Counted from the stretch's first letter, positions 25,421 to 34,274 are shown. The stretch: 64,000 nucleotides of DNA from Mogibacterium sp. (GCA_017404265.1 JAFRCS010000016.1:124001-188000); one strand, 5' to 3'. Translations and numbers: made by a program. The notes: generated from the sequence alone by a model not told the origin.

Positions 25421-26286
25421 GCATTCAGTTTGTCTGCGGCAAAGAGGACAAATTCTCTGACAGCAGGCGCAGCGTCCTCAAGCGATGGCAGGCAGATGCC
25501 TATCTCTATGCTGCTCGGAGGATCAACGGGTATGATGACTGTGCCGGTCTTCCAGTTCCTGGTGATGCCTTCGTTCATTATGCCTATGCCGAGTCCCTTC
25601 TCGACCATGTTTATGGCTGTATAGTTTTCGAGAGTGGTTAGACGCACATTAGGGACGATCCCGTGACGTTTGAATAGTTCTCTTACATCTGCGTCATCGC
25701 CCTCGCTTGGCATGATGAGGTTTTCTTTTTTGCACTTTTCAATAGGGTATGTTTGTGCACCTGCATCGCGATGATCCCTCGGAAGAACGGCTACCATGCG
25801 GTCTTCGGCAAAAGGTATCCAGACGAAGGAGTTGTTTGAAAGCCGAGATGAGAACGAAAGATCGGCCTTGCCGGAGGTGACCATCTTGTCGATCTTATTC
25901 TTGGTGGCCTCCTCTATCTGAATATTGATGGAAGGGTGCAGATCGGTGAAATCCTTGATGATCTGAGGAAGTACCTGCGCGGCGATACTGGAATATGAGG
26001 CGATCATTACATTGCCCTTGTACATCCCTGAAAGTTCGGTAGCAGCCTTGTATATATCGGCCTCTTTCTCGATGTATTCCATGATGATCGGATACATATA
26101 TTCGCCTTCACGGGTCAGTACCACTCCGTTGCTCTTGCGCATCAGAAGGGAGAAGCCGAATTCCTTTTCCGCAGCGGAAACAAGCTGACTGATGCCTGAA
26201 GGAGTATAGCCCATTATCCTTCCGGCTGCTGTGAAACTGCCTTCATCAGCAGCGGTTACAAATGCTTTGCATTTTAAGATATCCAT
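25405..26286 (-). CDS. LysR family transcriptional regulator
   Basis: A 293-residue LysR-type regulator. The N-terminal winged helix-turn-helix reads CKAFVTAADEGSFTAAGRIM and TPSGISQLVSAAEKEFGF. The effector domain follows, with a typical GKADLSFSS segment and a C-terminal GIGIMNEGITRNW. Its promoter (26337-26366) is nearly identical to that of the TauE/SafE gene 1.9 kb away on the same strand. It therefore probably regulates itself and that transporter, perhaps in response to a sulfonate or related anion. The effector cannot be told from sequence. Confidence 0.92.
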   Translation of the reverse strand: MDILKCKAFVTAADEGSFTAAGRIMGYTPSGISQLVSAAEKEFGFSLLMRKSNGVVLTREGEYMYPIIMEYIEKEADIYKAATELSGMYKGNVMIASYSSIAAQVLPQIIKDFTDLHPSINIQIEEATKNKIDKMVTSGKADLSFSSRLSNNSFVWIPFAEDRMVAVLPRDHRDAGAQTYPIEKCKKENLIMPSEGDDADVRELFKRHGIVPNVRLTTLENYTAINMVEKGLGIGIMNEGITRNWKTGTVIIPVDPPSSIEIGICLPSLEDAAPAVREFVLFAADKLNAKIPE

Positions 26287-26336
26287 TTACAAAATACTCA
26301 CAAAAAAATTTAAAGATAAAACAATTTCTTAATACG

Positions 26337-26366
26337 GATTATACCATTTCTTAAAACCAAGTCAAC
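26337..26366 (-). promoter_or_regulatory. lysR promoter sharing a 30-bp block with the TauE promoter
   Basis: On the minus strand TTGACT (26360-26365) and TATAAT (26338-26343) are separated by 16 bases containing TAAGAAAT. The 30-base block matches 28204-28233 at 26 of 30 positions. A second copy of the ATTTCTTAA element (plus strand) occurs 21 bases away at 26323-26331. Confidence 0.8.
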
Positions 26367-26522
26367 AGAATATAGATAGTAAATATAGATATCGTGGTAA
26401 AGAAGACAAGAGAAAAGCTATCATTGCTGCGCAGATTCCGTCACATGGCGGAAATTTACTTTTAAGTACAGATAATGTACAATGTATGAGATATTTACTA
26501 AACGGAAAGAGGAGAGAATCAT

Positions 26523-27116
26523 ATGAGATTAGATCCTAATAATGATGTATACCCTGGAGATCTCGGTATACTTAATGCAAGAAAGCATAAGTGGGCCAAG
26601 GGCACGAATAAAGGCTCAGGATTCAGGATCGCTTCATACGCGGTCCTCGCAGCGGGCTTGGCTGTCATAATAAACGTAGCGCTCAGGACGCAGGGCGCTG
26701 AGTCGAGTCAGCTCCCGGTACATTTAACGATCTGGACAGTAGCAGCTCTAACGTTTATTTTTGCCCGACGCGGTAAGCGGCTGTCACAGGATCCGTTCAA
26801 CGGATTTCACAACGCGAGGTTCGAGGTCAGCGACGATACTGTGTATTATGTATATCAGCAGGGAATGAAGCTCAAGACCTATTACATACGTGACGCGCAG
26901 ATCAAAAAAATCAGACGCGATGACGAGGCAGGAGTGCTTTGTATAGAAGGCAAGGCAACTCTGAACATACAGACCAGAGATTCTGAAACGGAAGAAAACC
27001 TTGATAAGTTCTACGCCTTGGTGCCATTCGACAAATATGAACTCGATGACCTGCTTGCTCCATATAAAAGGAAGGTTGTCAAGTCTGATGGAAAGCTGAG
27101 AGAGGATTACAATTAG
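26523..27116 (+). CDS. Membrane protein of unknown function, YcxB-like layout
   Basis: A 197-residue protein led by GAGGAGAG. It has two hydrophobic segments (about residues 38-57, YAVLAAGLAVIINVAL, and 67-82, LTIWTVAALTFIFA). A C-terminal soluble beta-rich domain follows (FEVSDDTVYYVYQQGMK to YALVPFDKYELDDLLAPY). The order of two helices then a beta domain that reads like a stress- or pH-insensitive YcxB domain resembles the gene at 29021-29734, but sequence identity is low. A candidate promoter is TTTACT/TACAAT at 26456-26483. Function is unknown. Confidence 0.7.
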   Translation: MRLDPNNDVYPGDLGILNARKHKWAKGTNKGSGFRIASYAVLAAGLAVIINVALRTQGAESSQLPVHLTIWTVAALTFIFARRGKRLSQDPFNGFHNARFEVSDDTVYYVYQQGMKLKTYYIRDAQIKKIRRDDEAGVLCIEGKATLNIQTRDSETEENLDKFYALVPFDKYELDDLLAPYKRKVVKSDGKLREDYN

Positions 27117-27141
27117 AGGCTTAAGAACAAATCGTGATAAT

Positions 27142-27171
27142 AAAAGAGCCGGTCATTTGACCGGCTCTTTT
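27142..27171. terminator. Bidirectional terminator between convergent genes
   Basis: A perfect 14-base-pair stem (AAAAGAGCCGGTCA/TGACCGGCTCTTTT) with a two-base spacer gives a T-run in both directions. It serves the membrane protein gene on the plus strand and the TauE gene on the minus strand. Confidence 0.95.
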
Positions 27172-27203
27172 GTAGTTCATTATATCCGAATCGCTGATAG
27201 TAA

Positions 27204-28130
27204 TTAGATAGCAGATCCCTTCTGAATAGCGTCCTTCAGGTAGAGGAGCGAAGTCAGGAAGCAGACAATTACAACCAGGAGAGTCAGCCAGTAAAGTGGC
27301 AGGCTTCCAACGATCCATGCTGCGATAGGAACTCCGATCAGGCCGCCGCCGAGAGCCATAGCCCAGCAAGCGTTCATGTCATAACGACCTTCCTTGATGA
27401 ACTTAGGACCATTGCCGTATGCCATCAGGAATGCGCAGGAACCCATCATAGCAGGGAATGCGCAGCCGACATCGAGTCCGAGGAGTGCGCAGAGAGCCAT
27501 GCAAGGAGCATAGAGACCTACGCCGATGGACATCAGTCCGCCGAGGATGAAGTTAACAACGATAGCAATGATCAGCTTGATTCCGCGGAGACCCATAGCT
27601 GTTCCGACTTCTCCGAACGGGCCAACGCCTCTCCACTTCATGAACATAATGATGGAGAGCAGGAACAGTCCTACGAACAGAGCGTAACGTACATGCTTAC
27701 GGTCGAACTTGGAAACGATACCAGCCATGAGGTATGAACCGAGAACGGATGAAACGATCATGGTAACGAGCGTGAGAACATCCATATCAACGAGACCGAA
27801 GAATGCAGCTGCCTCTACGCATACAGGAACCGTGTCGCCTACGTTCAGTGTACCAGGTACAAGAACGTCGTCTACCGACTTACCAACTTTGAAGTATGTC
27901 GAAGTAGGAGCGAATGATCCAATGCCCAGTGTGTCGAAGAAGTTAGCAATGATTCCGGCAAGAATGAAGTTATACCAGAAGTGCTTCTTCTGTGACTGCC
28001 AAAGTTCCTCACCGCTGCAACCGAATTCTGTTTCAGACATTGCGCGGATCTCTTTCATCTTCTTCCACATCAGAATGACGTTGTAAACAAGACCTAAAAG
28101 AGCGATAGCAATAAGAATCCATTTAGACAT
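27204..28130 (-). CDS. TauE/SafE-family anion or sulfonate permease
   Basis: A 308-residue membrane protein with about eight to nine hydrophobic segments. It starts with a membrane helix, then a 40-residue cytosolic loop with CSGEELWQSQKKH. The family core follows: GIIANFFDTLGIGSFAPTS in the first half and SIGVGLYAPCMALCALLG in the second. It is longer than, and only distantly similar to, the TauE of the sulfoquinovose operon. AGGAGG precedes the ATG. It shares its promoter block with lysR, which lies downstream in the same orientation across one intervening plus-strand gene. Transport of sulfite, sulfonate or another oxyanion is possible. Confidence 0.8.
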   Translation of the reverse strand: MSKWILIAIALLGLVYNVILMWKKMKEIRAMSETEFGCSGEELWQSQKKHFWYNFILAGIIANFFDTLGIGSFAPTSTYFKVGKSVDDVLVPGTLNVGDTVPVCVEAAAFFGLVDMDVLTLVTMIVSSVLGSYLMAGIVSKFDRKHVRYALFVGLFLLSIIMFMKWRGVGPFGEVGTAMGLRGIKLIIAIVVNFILGGLMSIGVGLYAPCMALCALLGLDVGCAFPAMMGSCAFLMAYGNGPKFIKEGRYDMNACWAMALGGGLIGVPIAAWIVGSLPLYWLTLLVVIVCFLTSLLYLKDAIQKGSAI

Positions 28131-28203
28131 AAAAAACCTCCTATAAAAAATATAAATCTTAGCTAAGAATTGTCGATGGTTGATTCAACACTTCTTCAAG
28201 GCT

Positions 28204-28233
28204 GATTATAGCATTTCTTAAACCTAAGTCAAT
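28204..28233 (-). promoter_or_regulatory. TauE promoter, twin of the lysR promoter
   Basis: On the minus strand TTGACT (28227-28232) and TATAAT (28205-28210) have the same 16-base spacer length and the same TAAGAAAT core as the lysR promoter. The rest of the 28131-28408 gap is AT-rich, with one small hairpin (TAGCGC/GCGCTA, about 28355-28375). Confidence 0.8.
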
Positions 28234-28408
28234 ACTAATGTGAAGATATTGTGAAAACAAGCAATGAAATTTAACGGATTTTAATCCCTTGAAAGTCGCT
28301 GAAAAGCATTCAGTCAATGTTTGATTTGTGTATCGGTATTATAGTAATATTTTATAGCGCAGTTTCAAGGCGCTACAATCCTCAGAGTAAGACGAAAGGA
28401 TGAAACAG

Positions 28409-28999
28409 ATGAAGAATCCTAACAGGACAGCAAGAGAGACCAGGAGAGCAGAAAACGGTGATTCAACAGACACGATCGTTGTATGCGCAGGCAAGCACGG
28501 CACCGCTCTGCAGTACGGAAAATGGCTGATAGAGGAACTTGGATGTGATGGCATGGGATTCGACAAAAGAAAACTGGGATATGTCAGCATGTATAGGAAT
28601 GTCGTATACATTGGCGCCGTGCGTAACGGTGATATCCACATGCTGAACATACTGTGGCAGAATTATAATAATTTCGGGCTTGAGGGAAGGAATCTCTACA
28701 TATGCGGTGTAGGCCTCGGTGACCCGGACAGCCGGTCCTATGTAGATCTGCTTCGCCGCAGGAACGGGTGTGAAGGACAAAACAATATAAGCTTCTTCAT
28801 GCTTCCGGGAGCGGTCCGGAAGAACAAACTGATAATGCTGGACAAAACACTGTTTAAGAATTTTATCGAGGTCGGAGCTTACGGACTGTATGAAAAAGAG
28901 GATGCAGATCTCATCATTGAAAGAGCAAAAAACGATTATGACGGTATGAGCAGAGACGCTCTTGAACCAATTATAAAAAAAATAATAGAGCTGAACTGA
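28409..28999 (+). CDS. Flavodoxin domain protein
   Basis: A 196-residue flavodoxin-like protein. The ATG at 28409 is chosen because AAAGGA lies eight bases upstream; the ATG at 28400 would be directly on it. After a 20-residue basic N-terminus comes DTIVVCAGKHGTALQYGKW, the phosphate-binding loop position of FMN flavodoxins. NVVYIGAVRNGDIHMLN and NLYICGVGLGDPDS follow as further FMN-loop blocks. The loop lacks the usual Ser/Thr-rich TGNT pattern, so FMN binding is likely but not certain. It resembles flavodoxin domains of menaquinone-independent protoporphyrinogen oxidase type. It is a single gene with its own terminator. Confidence 0.75.
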   Translation: MKNPNRTARETRRAENGDSTDTIVVCAGKHGTALQYGKWLIEELGCDGMGFDKRKLGYVSMYRNVVYIGAVRNGDIHMLNILWQNYNNFGLEGRNLYICGVGLGDPDSRSYVDLLRRRNGCEGQNNISFFMLPGAVRKNKLIMLDKTLFKNFIEVGAYGLYEKEDADLIIERAKNDYDGMSRDALEPIIKKIIELN

Positions 29000-29022
29000 T
29001 ATCAGTTCAGCTCATTTTTTTT
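28988..29022 (+). terminator. Terminator after the flavodoxin gene
   Basis: A perfect 26-base palindrome (28988-29013) spans the stop codon and is followed by eight T. It is a very strong rho-independent terminator for the plus strand, close to the convergent gene end at 29021. Confidence 0.93.
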
Positions 29023-29734
29023 ATCTGTTTTTTGCAATGGTGCGCTGCGCTTGCCTCTTCCTGAGCTTGTTGCTGTACTTCTGAGGGATCCAGCGGCATA
29101 CTTTCTTACATCTGCTGTACATGAAATCGCCAAATGTGGACTGATCTCCTATAGTAAACCTGTCTTTAGGGATAACAAAGAATTCCCTGCTTGTAAGACT
29201 GAGATAATAGTAATCCTCGTCGTGGAAGACAGCGTCTATGTCTTTGTATTTGCTGCTGTATACAGACAACTCCCCATCGCGATAAAATGACGCGTCATTC
29301 TGCGTGAATTCATATACGAATTCCGTACCGTTGCGGTAATCCGCATCAGATCTTTTTGTAAGCGCAAGCGAAATATACTGACGGAACAGTCCGAGAAGAA
29401 CTACCAGTGCTCCTACTGCCCACAGAACGATCTTAAGAGTCTGAGCCTTAACGAAGAAGCCCGGCACGAATATCAAAAGTCCATAGAGAACCATCCTCGC
29501 GGTTACTTTAGGATGGAACACGCGGTATGTAAAAGTGATATATGCTTTCAGAACGCCCGAATCACGCTTGGTCTTTATCTGATAAAGCACTTCCTTTGGC
29601 TTATCCGGAGCCTTATCGGCGTTCTTGCTTCCGGCACTCTGGACTTTGTTATTTTGCGGTTTGTTGTTCTGAGTTTTTTTCTGCTGCCCTGACTTAGAGG
29701 CAGAACTGTTGCTTCTTGCTTTGTTTTTTGCCAT
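29021..29734 (-). CDS. YcxB-like membrane protein with Lys/Asn/Gln-rich N-terminus
   Basis: A 237-residue protein; GGAGAT precedes the ATG. The first 48 residues are a low-complexity basic tail rich in K, N, Q and S. Two hydrophobic segments follow (ARMVLYGLLIFVPGFFVKA and ALVVLLGLFRQYISLALT). A YcxB-like C-terminal domain comes next (VYEFTQNDASFYRDGELSVYSS, ending REFFVIPKDRFT). The end is basic (KLRKRQAQRTIAKNR). YcxB-domain proteins have no assigned function. The positive N- and C-termini suggest both ends face the cytosol, possibly near nucleic acid or phospholipid. Confidence 0.75.
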   Translation of the reverse strand: MAKNKARSNSSASKSGQQKKTQNNKPQNNKVQSAGSKNADKAPDKPKEVLYQIKTKRDSGVLKAYITFTYRVFHPKVTARMVLYGLLIFVPGFFVKAQTLKIVLWAVGALVVLLGLFRQYISLALTKRSDADYRNGTEFVYEFTQNDASFYRDGELSVYSSKYKDIDAVFHDEDYYYLSLTSREFFVIPKDRFTIGDQSTFGDFMYSRCKKVCRWIPQKYSNKLRKRQAQRTIAKNR

Positions 29735-29972
29735 GGATATGATCTCCGTTGATGATCATTAAGCTAAGTCGATGATTGTCTAAGTCTGATTACAGACAAA
29801 GTATAATAGGAAGACAGTTTTTTGTAAACCGCAGCTCCGGGTGAAAACTCTGACTCAAAAGACAGTTTCCAAAGTGCTTTTTTACCATGCTTGTCTGTTG
29901 TATAATACAATCATAGATATTATTTGTTGACGCGAAGGCGGGGAACTTTCGCAATTAAAGAGGAGAAGAACG

Positions 29973-30752
29973 ATGAAAGAGAATGTTATATTCTGCTATT
30001 CGGGCACGGGCAACTGCCTCGATATGGCAAAGAACATCGCCAAAAGTCTGGGCGACACAGACATCATCATGATGCGTAAGTATCCGGCTGTAACCGACGT
30101 CAGAGAAGCCAAGAGGGTAGGATTCATCTTCCCTTGCTACGGTGGCGGACTTCCGGGACATGTAGAGAGATACCTCTATGATATCAAAGTCGATCCTGAT
30201 GCTTACACGTTCGCGATCAACCAGAGCGCGGCCTACAAGGGTGAAGGCCTCAGAAAGCTCAATGAGATAATCCCTCTCGATTACTGGGCAGCCGTTACGC
30301 ATCAGTGCACATGCATCTGGCTCTTCCCTCACGACCTCATGATGCCTAAGATGGGAGCCGTTGAGGCACAGGCAAGGTCTGAACACTTCGCGGAGAAATT
30401 CGCGAATGATATCAAAAACAATGTGAAGTCCAAGAGGAGAGTACCTAAGGCTTACTGGAACAAGGCTGAGCACGCGGGATGGCCTATGATCGCCCGCATG
30501 CAGGGCGAGAGCCTGAAAGCGAACGACAACTGCGTGATGTGCGGCACCTGCGCAAAGGTATGCCCGACCGGCAATATCAGATACGCAGGCAAGGCTGTCG
30601 TATTTGGCGACAAGTGCATATCCTGCTGCGCGTGCGTACAGTACTGCCCGCAGGAAGCGATCAACTTCGGAAAGATCACGGAGAAGAGAGAGCGCTACCA
30701 CAACCCTAACATCACTGTGGAAGACTTGAACCAGGAGATCATCTCGTTCTAA
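29973..30752 (+). CDS. EFR1-type flavodoxin/ferredoxin protein
   Basis: A 259-residue cytosolic electron carrier. The N-terminal flavodoxin part starts FCYSGTGNCLDMAKNIAK, a clear FMN phosphate loop. The C-terminal part carries two 4Fe-4S clusters: CVMCGTCAKVCPTGNI and CISCCACVQYCPQEAI. This matches the EFR1 family common in anaerobic Clostridia. AGAGGAG fixes the start. TATAAT at 29901-29906 is a candidate -10 without a clear -35. It converges with the TagD-like gene, sharing a bidirectional terminator. Confidence 0.93.
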   Translation: MKENVIFCYSGTGNCLDMAKNIAKSLGDTDIIMMRKYPAVTDVREAKRVGFIFPCYGGGLPGHVERYLYDIKVDPDAYTFAINQSAAYKGEGLRKLNEIIPLDYWAAVTHQCTCIWLFPHDLMMPKMGAVEAQARSEHFAEKFANDIKNNVKSKRRVPKAYWNKAEHAGWPMIARMQGESLKANDNCVMCGTCAKVCPTGNIRYAGKAVVFGDKCISCCACVQYCPQEAINFGKITEKRERYHNPNITVEDLNQEIISF

Positions 30753-30763
30753 AAAGACACTAA

Positions 30764-30790
30764 AAAACGCCGGCATTCCGCCGGCGTTTT
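30764..30790. terminator. Bidirectional terminator between EFR1 and TagD-like genes
   Basis: An 11-base-pair stem (AAAACGCCGGC/GCCGGCGTTTT) with a five-base loop and T-runs on both strands. Confidence 0.95.
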
Positions 30791-30798
30791 GTGTTGCC

Positions 30799-31254
30799 TT
30801 ATTTTGTAGGATTGGTATCGATCTCATCATGTGAGGTCTTGCTTTCGCCATCGACCGCGTTAGCATCGTAGAGATCCTTCTTGATCTGGCTGCTGCTGAT
30901 CTCAGGAGTGCGCGGCAGATACACTACCTCGACACCCTCTTCCCTCAGGAAGTCGAATTTGCCTTTCCAGTCATCACCGATAACAAAAGTATCGATGTGA
31001 TACTCATGCATGTCGCTCTTCTTTTGCTCCCAGTTCTCTTCAGGGATAACAAGATCCACATACCTGACAGCTTCAACGAGCGCCTTGCGCTGCTCATATG
31101 TGAAATAGCATTTCTTCTGCTTCGAATTCCAGTTGAACTCATCGGTAGAGATGGCAACGATGAGATAGTCGCCCAGAGCCTTCGCTCTCTTGAGCAGATT
31201 GATGTGACCGTAGTGAAGAAGGTCATATGTGCCGTATGTAATTACTCTCTTCAT
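30799..31254 (-). CDS. tagD: Glycerol-3-phosphate cytidylyltransferase (TagD-like)
   Basis: A 151-residue nucleotidyltransferase; the ATG at 31254 with GGAG upstream is preferred over a longer frame with no homology. Motifs are GTYDLLHYGHINLLKRAK (the HxGH signature) and, near the end, TPEISSSQIKKDLY (the ISSS-K motif). TagD makes CDP-glycerol from CTP and glycerol-3-phosphate for teichoic acids. Related enzymes make CDP-ribitol precursors or CDP-ethanolamine, so the substrate is probable but not certain. About 20 acidic/polar residues after the catalytic core are extra. No other teichoic acid genes are adjacent. Confidence 0.88.
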   Translation of the reverse strand: MKRVITYGTYDLLHYGHINLLKRAKALGDYLIVAISTDEFNWNSKQKKCYFTYEQRKALVEAVRYVDLVIPEENWEQKKSDMHEYHIDTFVIGDDWKGKFDFLREEGVEVVYLPRTPEISSSQIKKDLYDANAVDGESKTSHDEIDTNPTK

Positions 31255-31402
31255 ATTTATATACTCCGTTTGGATGATTTCTGCTTTATGAGGGTATTGT
31301 ATCATCGAAGCCCGCGAATGGCAATTCAAAGGCGTCTGTCTCAATGGACACGGTGCTGTTTGCGTGTTAAGATTGGTACGGAAACAGAAAGGGGCATAAA
31401 AA

Positions 31403-32221
31403 ATGGATATAAATATCAGTAACTGGGAAAAACTGCTGGGCAAGATCAGCGATGGCGCGATAGACATCGGTCTGAAACTGCTGCTGGCGGTAGTTGTTTA
31501 TCTGGTCGGAAGCTTTCTGATCAAAAGACTTATCAAGGCGCTTGGAAAACTCCGCTCATTCAAATCGATAGATCCGACTGCTGAAAGCTACATCATCACT
31601 TTCATCAAGGCGGCCCTGTATGTGGTCCTCCTTGTGTCGATAGTAGCTCTTCTGGGAGTACCGATGTCATCGGTGATCGCAGCGATCGCATCAGTGGGAG
31701 TGGCGATAGGACTGGCTCTGCAGGGAGCGCTCAGCAACATTGCAGGCGGCATCATGCTTCTGATATTCCGTCCTTTCAGCGTAGGCGACTACATTGTTGC
31801 CGGCGGTGAAGAGGGCACGGTCAGGAGCATCTCACTCGTATATACTGTACTGACCACGATCGACAACCGCAGGGTATCCATCCCTAACGGAAGCCTTATG
31901 AATTCGACCATATCGAACTCGAGCGCGGAGGCTCTGAGAAGAGTAGACCTCAACTTCGATATAGCGGGCTCGGAAGACGCGGACAAAGTCGAGAAGATAC
32001 TCAAAGACGTTATCTTGAAGTCCGACAAGGCGCTCAATGAGCCGGCTCCGCAGGTGCTGATCACGGCCGGAGTACCGGGAGGTCTCACATACACTGTCAG
32101 GGTATGGGTAAAGACTTCTGACTACTGGGATGAGTTCGGCTATCTTATGAAGGAGATCCCGTCGGCGCTCAATGTGGCTAAGATCGCCAGACCTTCGACG
32201 CCGATAAGCGTTAATAATTAG
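31403..32221 (+). CDS. Small-conductance mechanosensitive channel (MscS family)
   Basis: A 272-residue channel. Three hydrophobic segments occupy about residues 20-110. The pore helix TM3 is Gly/Ala-patterned (ASVGVAIGLALQGALSNIAGG), the hallmark of MscS. The beta domain follows (PFSVGDYIVAGGEEGTVRSI and IPNGSLMNSTISNSS). It would release solutes on hypo-osmotic shock. AGGGGCAT precedes the ATG. The PAP2 phosphatase gene follows 28 bases later. Confidence 0.93.
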   Translation: MDINISNWEKLLGKISDGAIDIGLKLLLAVVVYLVGSFLIKRLIKALGKLRSFKSIDPTAESYIITFIKAALYVVLLVSIVALLGVPMSSVIAAIASVGVAIGLALQGALSNIAGGIMLLIFRPFSVGDYIVAGGEEGTVRSISLVYTVLTTIDNRRVSIPNGSLMNSTISNSSAEALRRVDLNFDIAGSEDADKVEKILKDVILKSDKALNEPAPQVLITAGVPGGLTYTVRVWVKTSDYWDEFGYLMKEIPSALNVAKIARPSTPISVNN

Positions 32222-32249
32222 CAAGAAGATAATTAGGAGATGAATTCTG

Positions 32250-32987
32250 ATGAAAAAAGTAATTGGAGCGGTCATTACCGGAGCGCTGTTTGCGGCTCTG
32301 ATCGTATTGCTGAAGATCTACGATGTTGCAGCGATAGGGCCAATGGGTACTGAGATAGGGTTTTCGCATTTCAATCAATTCATTCATGAACTTACAGGCG
32401 TCAACATGCTGTGGTACGACATCACCGATTACATAGGCTATGCAGCTATAGGTGTCTGTGCACTGTTCGCTTGTGTGGGATTCGTGCAGATGGTAAAACG
32501 CAGAAGCCTGATCAAGGTCGACAAGGAGATACTGGCGCTCGGAGGTCTCTTCGTGGTAGTGATAGGCTGCTATGTTTTCTTTGAGAAATACATCATCAAC
32601 TACAGACCTATAATCATGCCGGGTGAGGACATGCCTGAAGCATCGTTCCCTTCATCGCACACAATGCTCATCATGACAGTATTCATCGCTGTTATGATCA
32701 TCTCTGACAGATATGTGAACAAGGGGCTGGGTGCTCTGGTAAGGCTGGCATGCTTCCTGATCGTTCTGGTCACGATAGGTGGGAGACTGTATTGCGGAGT
32801 GCACTGGTGCACGGATATTATAGGCGGCGTACTGCTGAGTGCGACATTGCTGCTGCTTTTCTCAGCCGTTGTATCATCAGGAAGCAAAAAACAGCGCGAG
32901 GCTGACCTGGCGTTTGAAACTGAAAGCAGGACGGATCATCCGAAAAAGATGGGCGGATCCATGAACGGATACAAGCCGAAACACTGA
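32250..32987 (+). CDS. PAP2 superfamily membrane phosphatase
   Basis: A 245-residue membrane protein with about five or six hydrophobic segments. The PAP2 motifs are YRPIIMPGEDMPEASFPSSHTM (C1 end and PSxH C2) and GGRLYCGVHWCTDIIGG (C3 with the nucleophile-partner His and Asp). Typical substrates are phosphatidic acid, phosphatidylglycerol phosphate or undecaprenyl diphosphate. AGGAGAT fixes the start. The C-terminal 35 residues are polar and basic. It may be in one transcript with mscS, ending at the hairpin at 33108. Confidence 0.88.
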   Translation: MKKVIGAVITGALFAALIVLLKIYDVAAIGPMGTEIGFSHFNQFIHELTGVNMLWYDITDYIGYAAIGVCALFACVGFVQMVKRRSLIKVDKEILALGGLFVVVIGCYVFFEKYIINYRPIIMPGEDMPEASFPSSHTMLIMTVFIAVMIISDRYVNKGLGALVRLACFLIVLVTIGGRLYCGVHWCTDIIGGVLLSATLLLLFSAVVSSGSKKQREADLAFETESRTDHPKKMGGSMNGYKPKH

Positions 32988-33107
32988 GGCGGGTATTATT
33001 TGTGAAACGAAAATAACAGGAGGGGTATTATAGAATTTGTCTATAGCGCGCGGTTTTACAATCAGTTTAGACAATTAGTTTAAACAATAGGATAGATATA
33101 TAATTTT

Positions 33108-33141
33108 ACGAGGTGTAAAAGCACCTCGTTCGTTATTTTTT
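33108..33141 (+). terminator. Terminator before the yedE-like gene
   Basis: ACGAGGTG/CACCTCGT with a six-base loop, then a T-rich tract TTATTTTTTG. A TATAAT at 33099-33104 immediately precedes it, so it may end the mscS-pap2 transcript or cap a very short leader. Upstream, TTGTCTA (33037-33043) and TAGACAA (33068-33074) form an inverted repeat of unknown meaning. Confidence 0.7.
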
Positions 33142-33176
33142 GAGACTTTTCAATATGGATTATATGGAGGATCAAT

Positions 33177-34256
33177 ATGGAAAAGAAAAATGATAAGCTG
33201 TTTATCATCATCGCCGGTCTCATTATCGGTATCATCGCCGCGGGCCTTGCGTTCCTCGGAAACCCAAAGAACATGGGATTCTGCATCGCATGCTTCCTGC
33301 GTGACACGGCAGGCGGTCTTGGACTTCACAAGGCACCTCCGGTACAGTATATCAGACCTGAGATCATCGGAATCGTTATCGGAGCTTTCGTAGCTGCATT
33401 CGCTAAGAAGGAGTTCGGCTCCAAGGGCGGAAGCGCTCCTATGACAAGATTCGTACTTGGATTCTTCGCGATGGTAGGCTGCCTTATGTTCCTCGGCTGT
33501 CCGTTCAGAATGATCCTGAGACTTGCCGGCGGAGACCTGAACGCAGTTCTCGGACTCGTCGGATTCGTTATCGGTATCTTCTGCGGAATCTTCTTCCTCA
33601 AGAACGGATACTCGCTCAAGAGAACTTACAGCCTGACAGCCGGTGAAGGTTACTGGATGCCTATCCTCGAGGTAGTTATATTCGTACTTCTCATCGCTAG
33701 ACCTGCATTCATCGCTTTCTCAGAAGAAGGCCCTGGATCGATGCACGCTGCAGTCATCGTTTCACTCATCGCCGGACTCGTTGTCGGCGTACTGGCTCAG
33801 AGAACAAGACTGTGCATGGTAGGTGGAATGAGAGACCTCGTTCTCTTCAAAGAGACAAGACTCCTTTGGGGATTCATCGCTATCCTTGTTGCCGCACTGG
33901 TTACTAACCTTGTGCTCGGCGGATTCAAGCTTGGATTCACAGAGCAGCCGATCGCACATACCGACGGACTCTGGAACTGCCTCGGCATGCTCCTCGTCGG
34001 ATTCGCATGTGTACTGCTCGGCGGATGCCCGCTCAGACAGCTCGTTATGTCCGGCGAAGGCAATGCTGACAGCGCAGTAACAGTACTCGGCCTCATGGTA
34101 GGCGCGGCATTCTGCCACAACTTCGGACTCGCTTCGAGCGGCGAAGGCCCTACACCTGCAGGCAAGATCGCTGTTATCATCGGTATCGTTGTTGTCTGCT
34201 GCATCGGCGTAGTCAACACTTACGTCAAGGCAGGCGCAGCTGAAGAAGCCGCGTAG
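33177..34256 (+). CDS. yedE: YedE family putative selenium transporter
   Basis: A 359-residue membrane protein with about ten hydrophobic segments in two related halves. Conserved Cys/Gly motifs are MGFCIACFLRDTAGG, FLGCPFRMILRLAGGD and LLGGCPLRQLVMSGEGN. This is the YedE/YeeE fold that takes up thiosulfate or a selenium species. Members coupled to a YedF/TusA protein are linked to selenium use. GGAGGATC fixes the start. The next gene, a TusA/YedF-like carrier, follows after 18 bases. Confidence 0.87.
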   Translation: MEKKNDKLFIIIAGLIIGIIAAGLAFLGNPKNMGFCIACFLRDTAGGLGLHKAPPVQYIRPEIIGIVIGAFVAAFAKKEFGSKGGSAPMTRFVLGFFAMVGCLMFLGCPFRMILRLAGGDLNAVLGLVGFVIGIFCGIFFLKNGYSLKRTYSLTAGEGYWMPILEVVIFVLLIARPAFIAFSEEGPGSMHAAVIVSLIAGLVVGVLAQRTRLCMVGGMRDLVLFKETRLLWGFIAILVAALVTNLVLGGFKLGFTEQPIAHTDGLWNCLGMLLVGFACVLLGGCPLRQLVMSGEGNADSAVTVLGLMVGAAFCHNFGLASSGEGPTPAGKIAVIIGIVVVCCIGVVNTYVKAGAAEEAA

Positions 34257-34274
34257 TTAATCCGGAGGTGCAAT

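Noticed and set aside
29955-30866. A 303-codon minus-strand open frame across the EFR1 gene.
   Set aside because: It is antisense to a gene with two intact ferredoxin motifs and a good ribosome binding site, and its own translation has no recognisable domain.
32988-33107. An extra small gene before yedE, suggested by an AGGAGG-like string at 33017-33023.
   Set aside because: No start codon with a reasonable open frame follows it.
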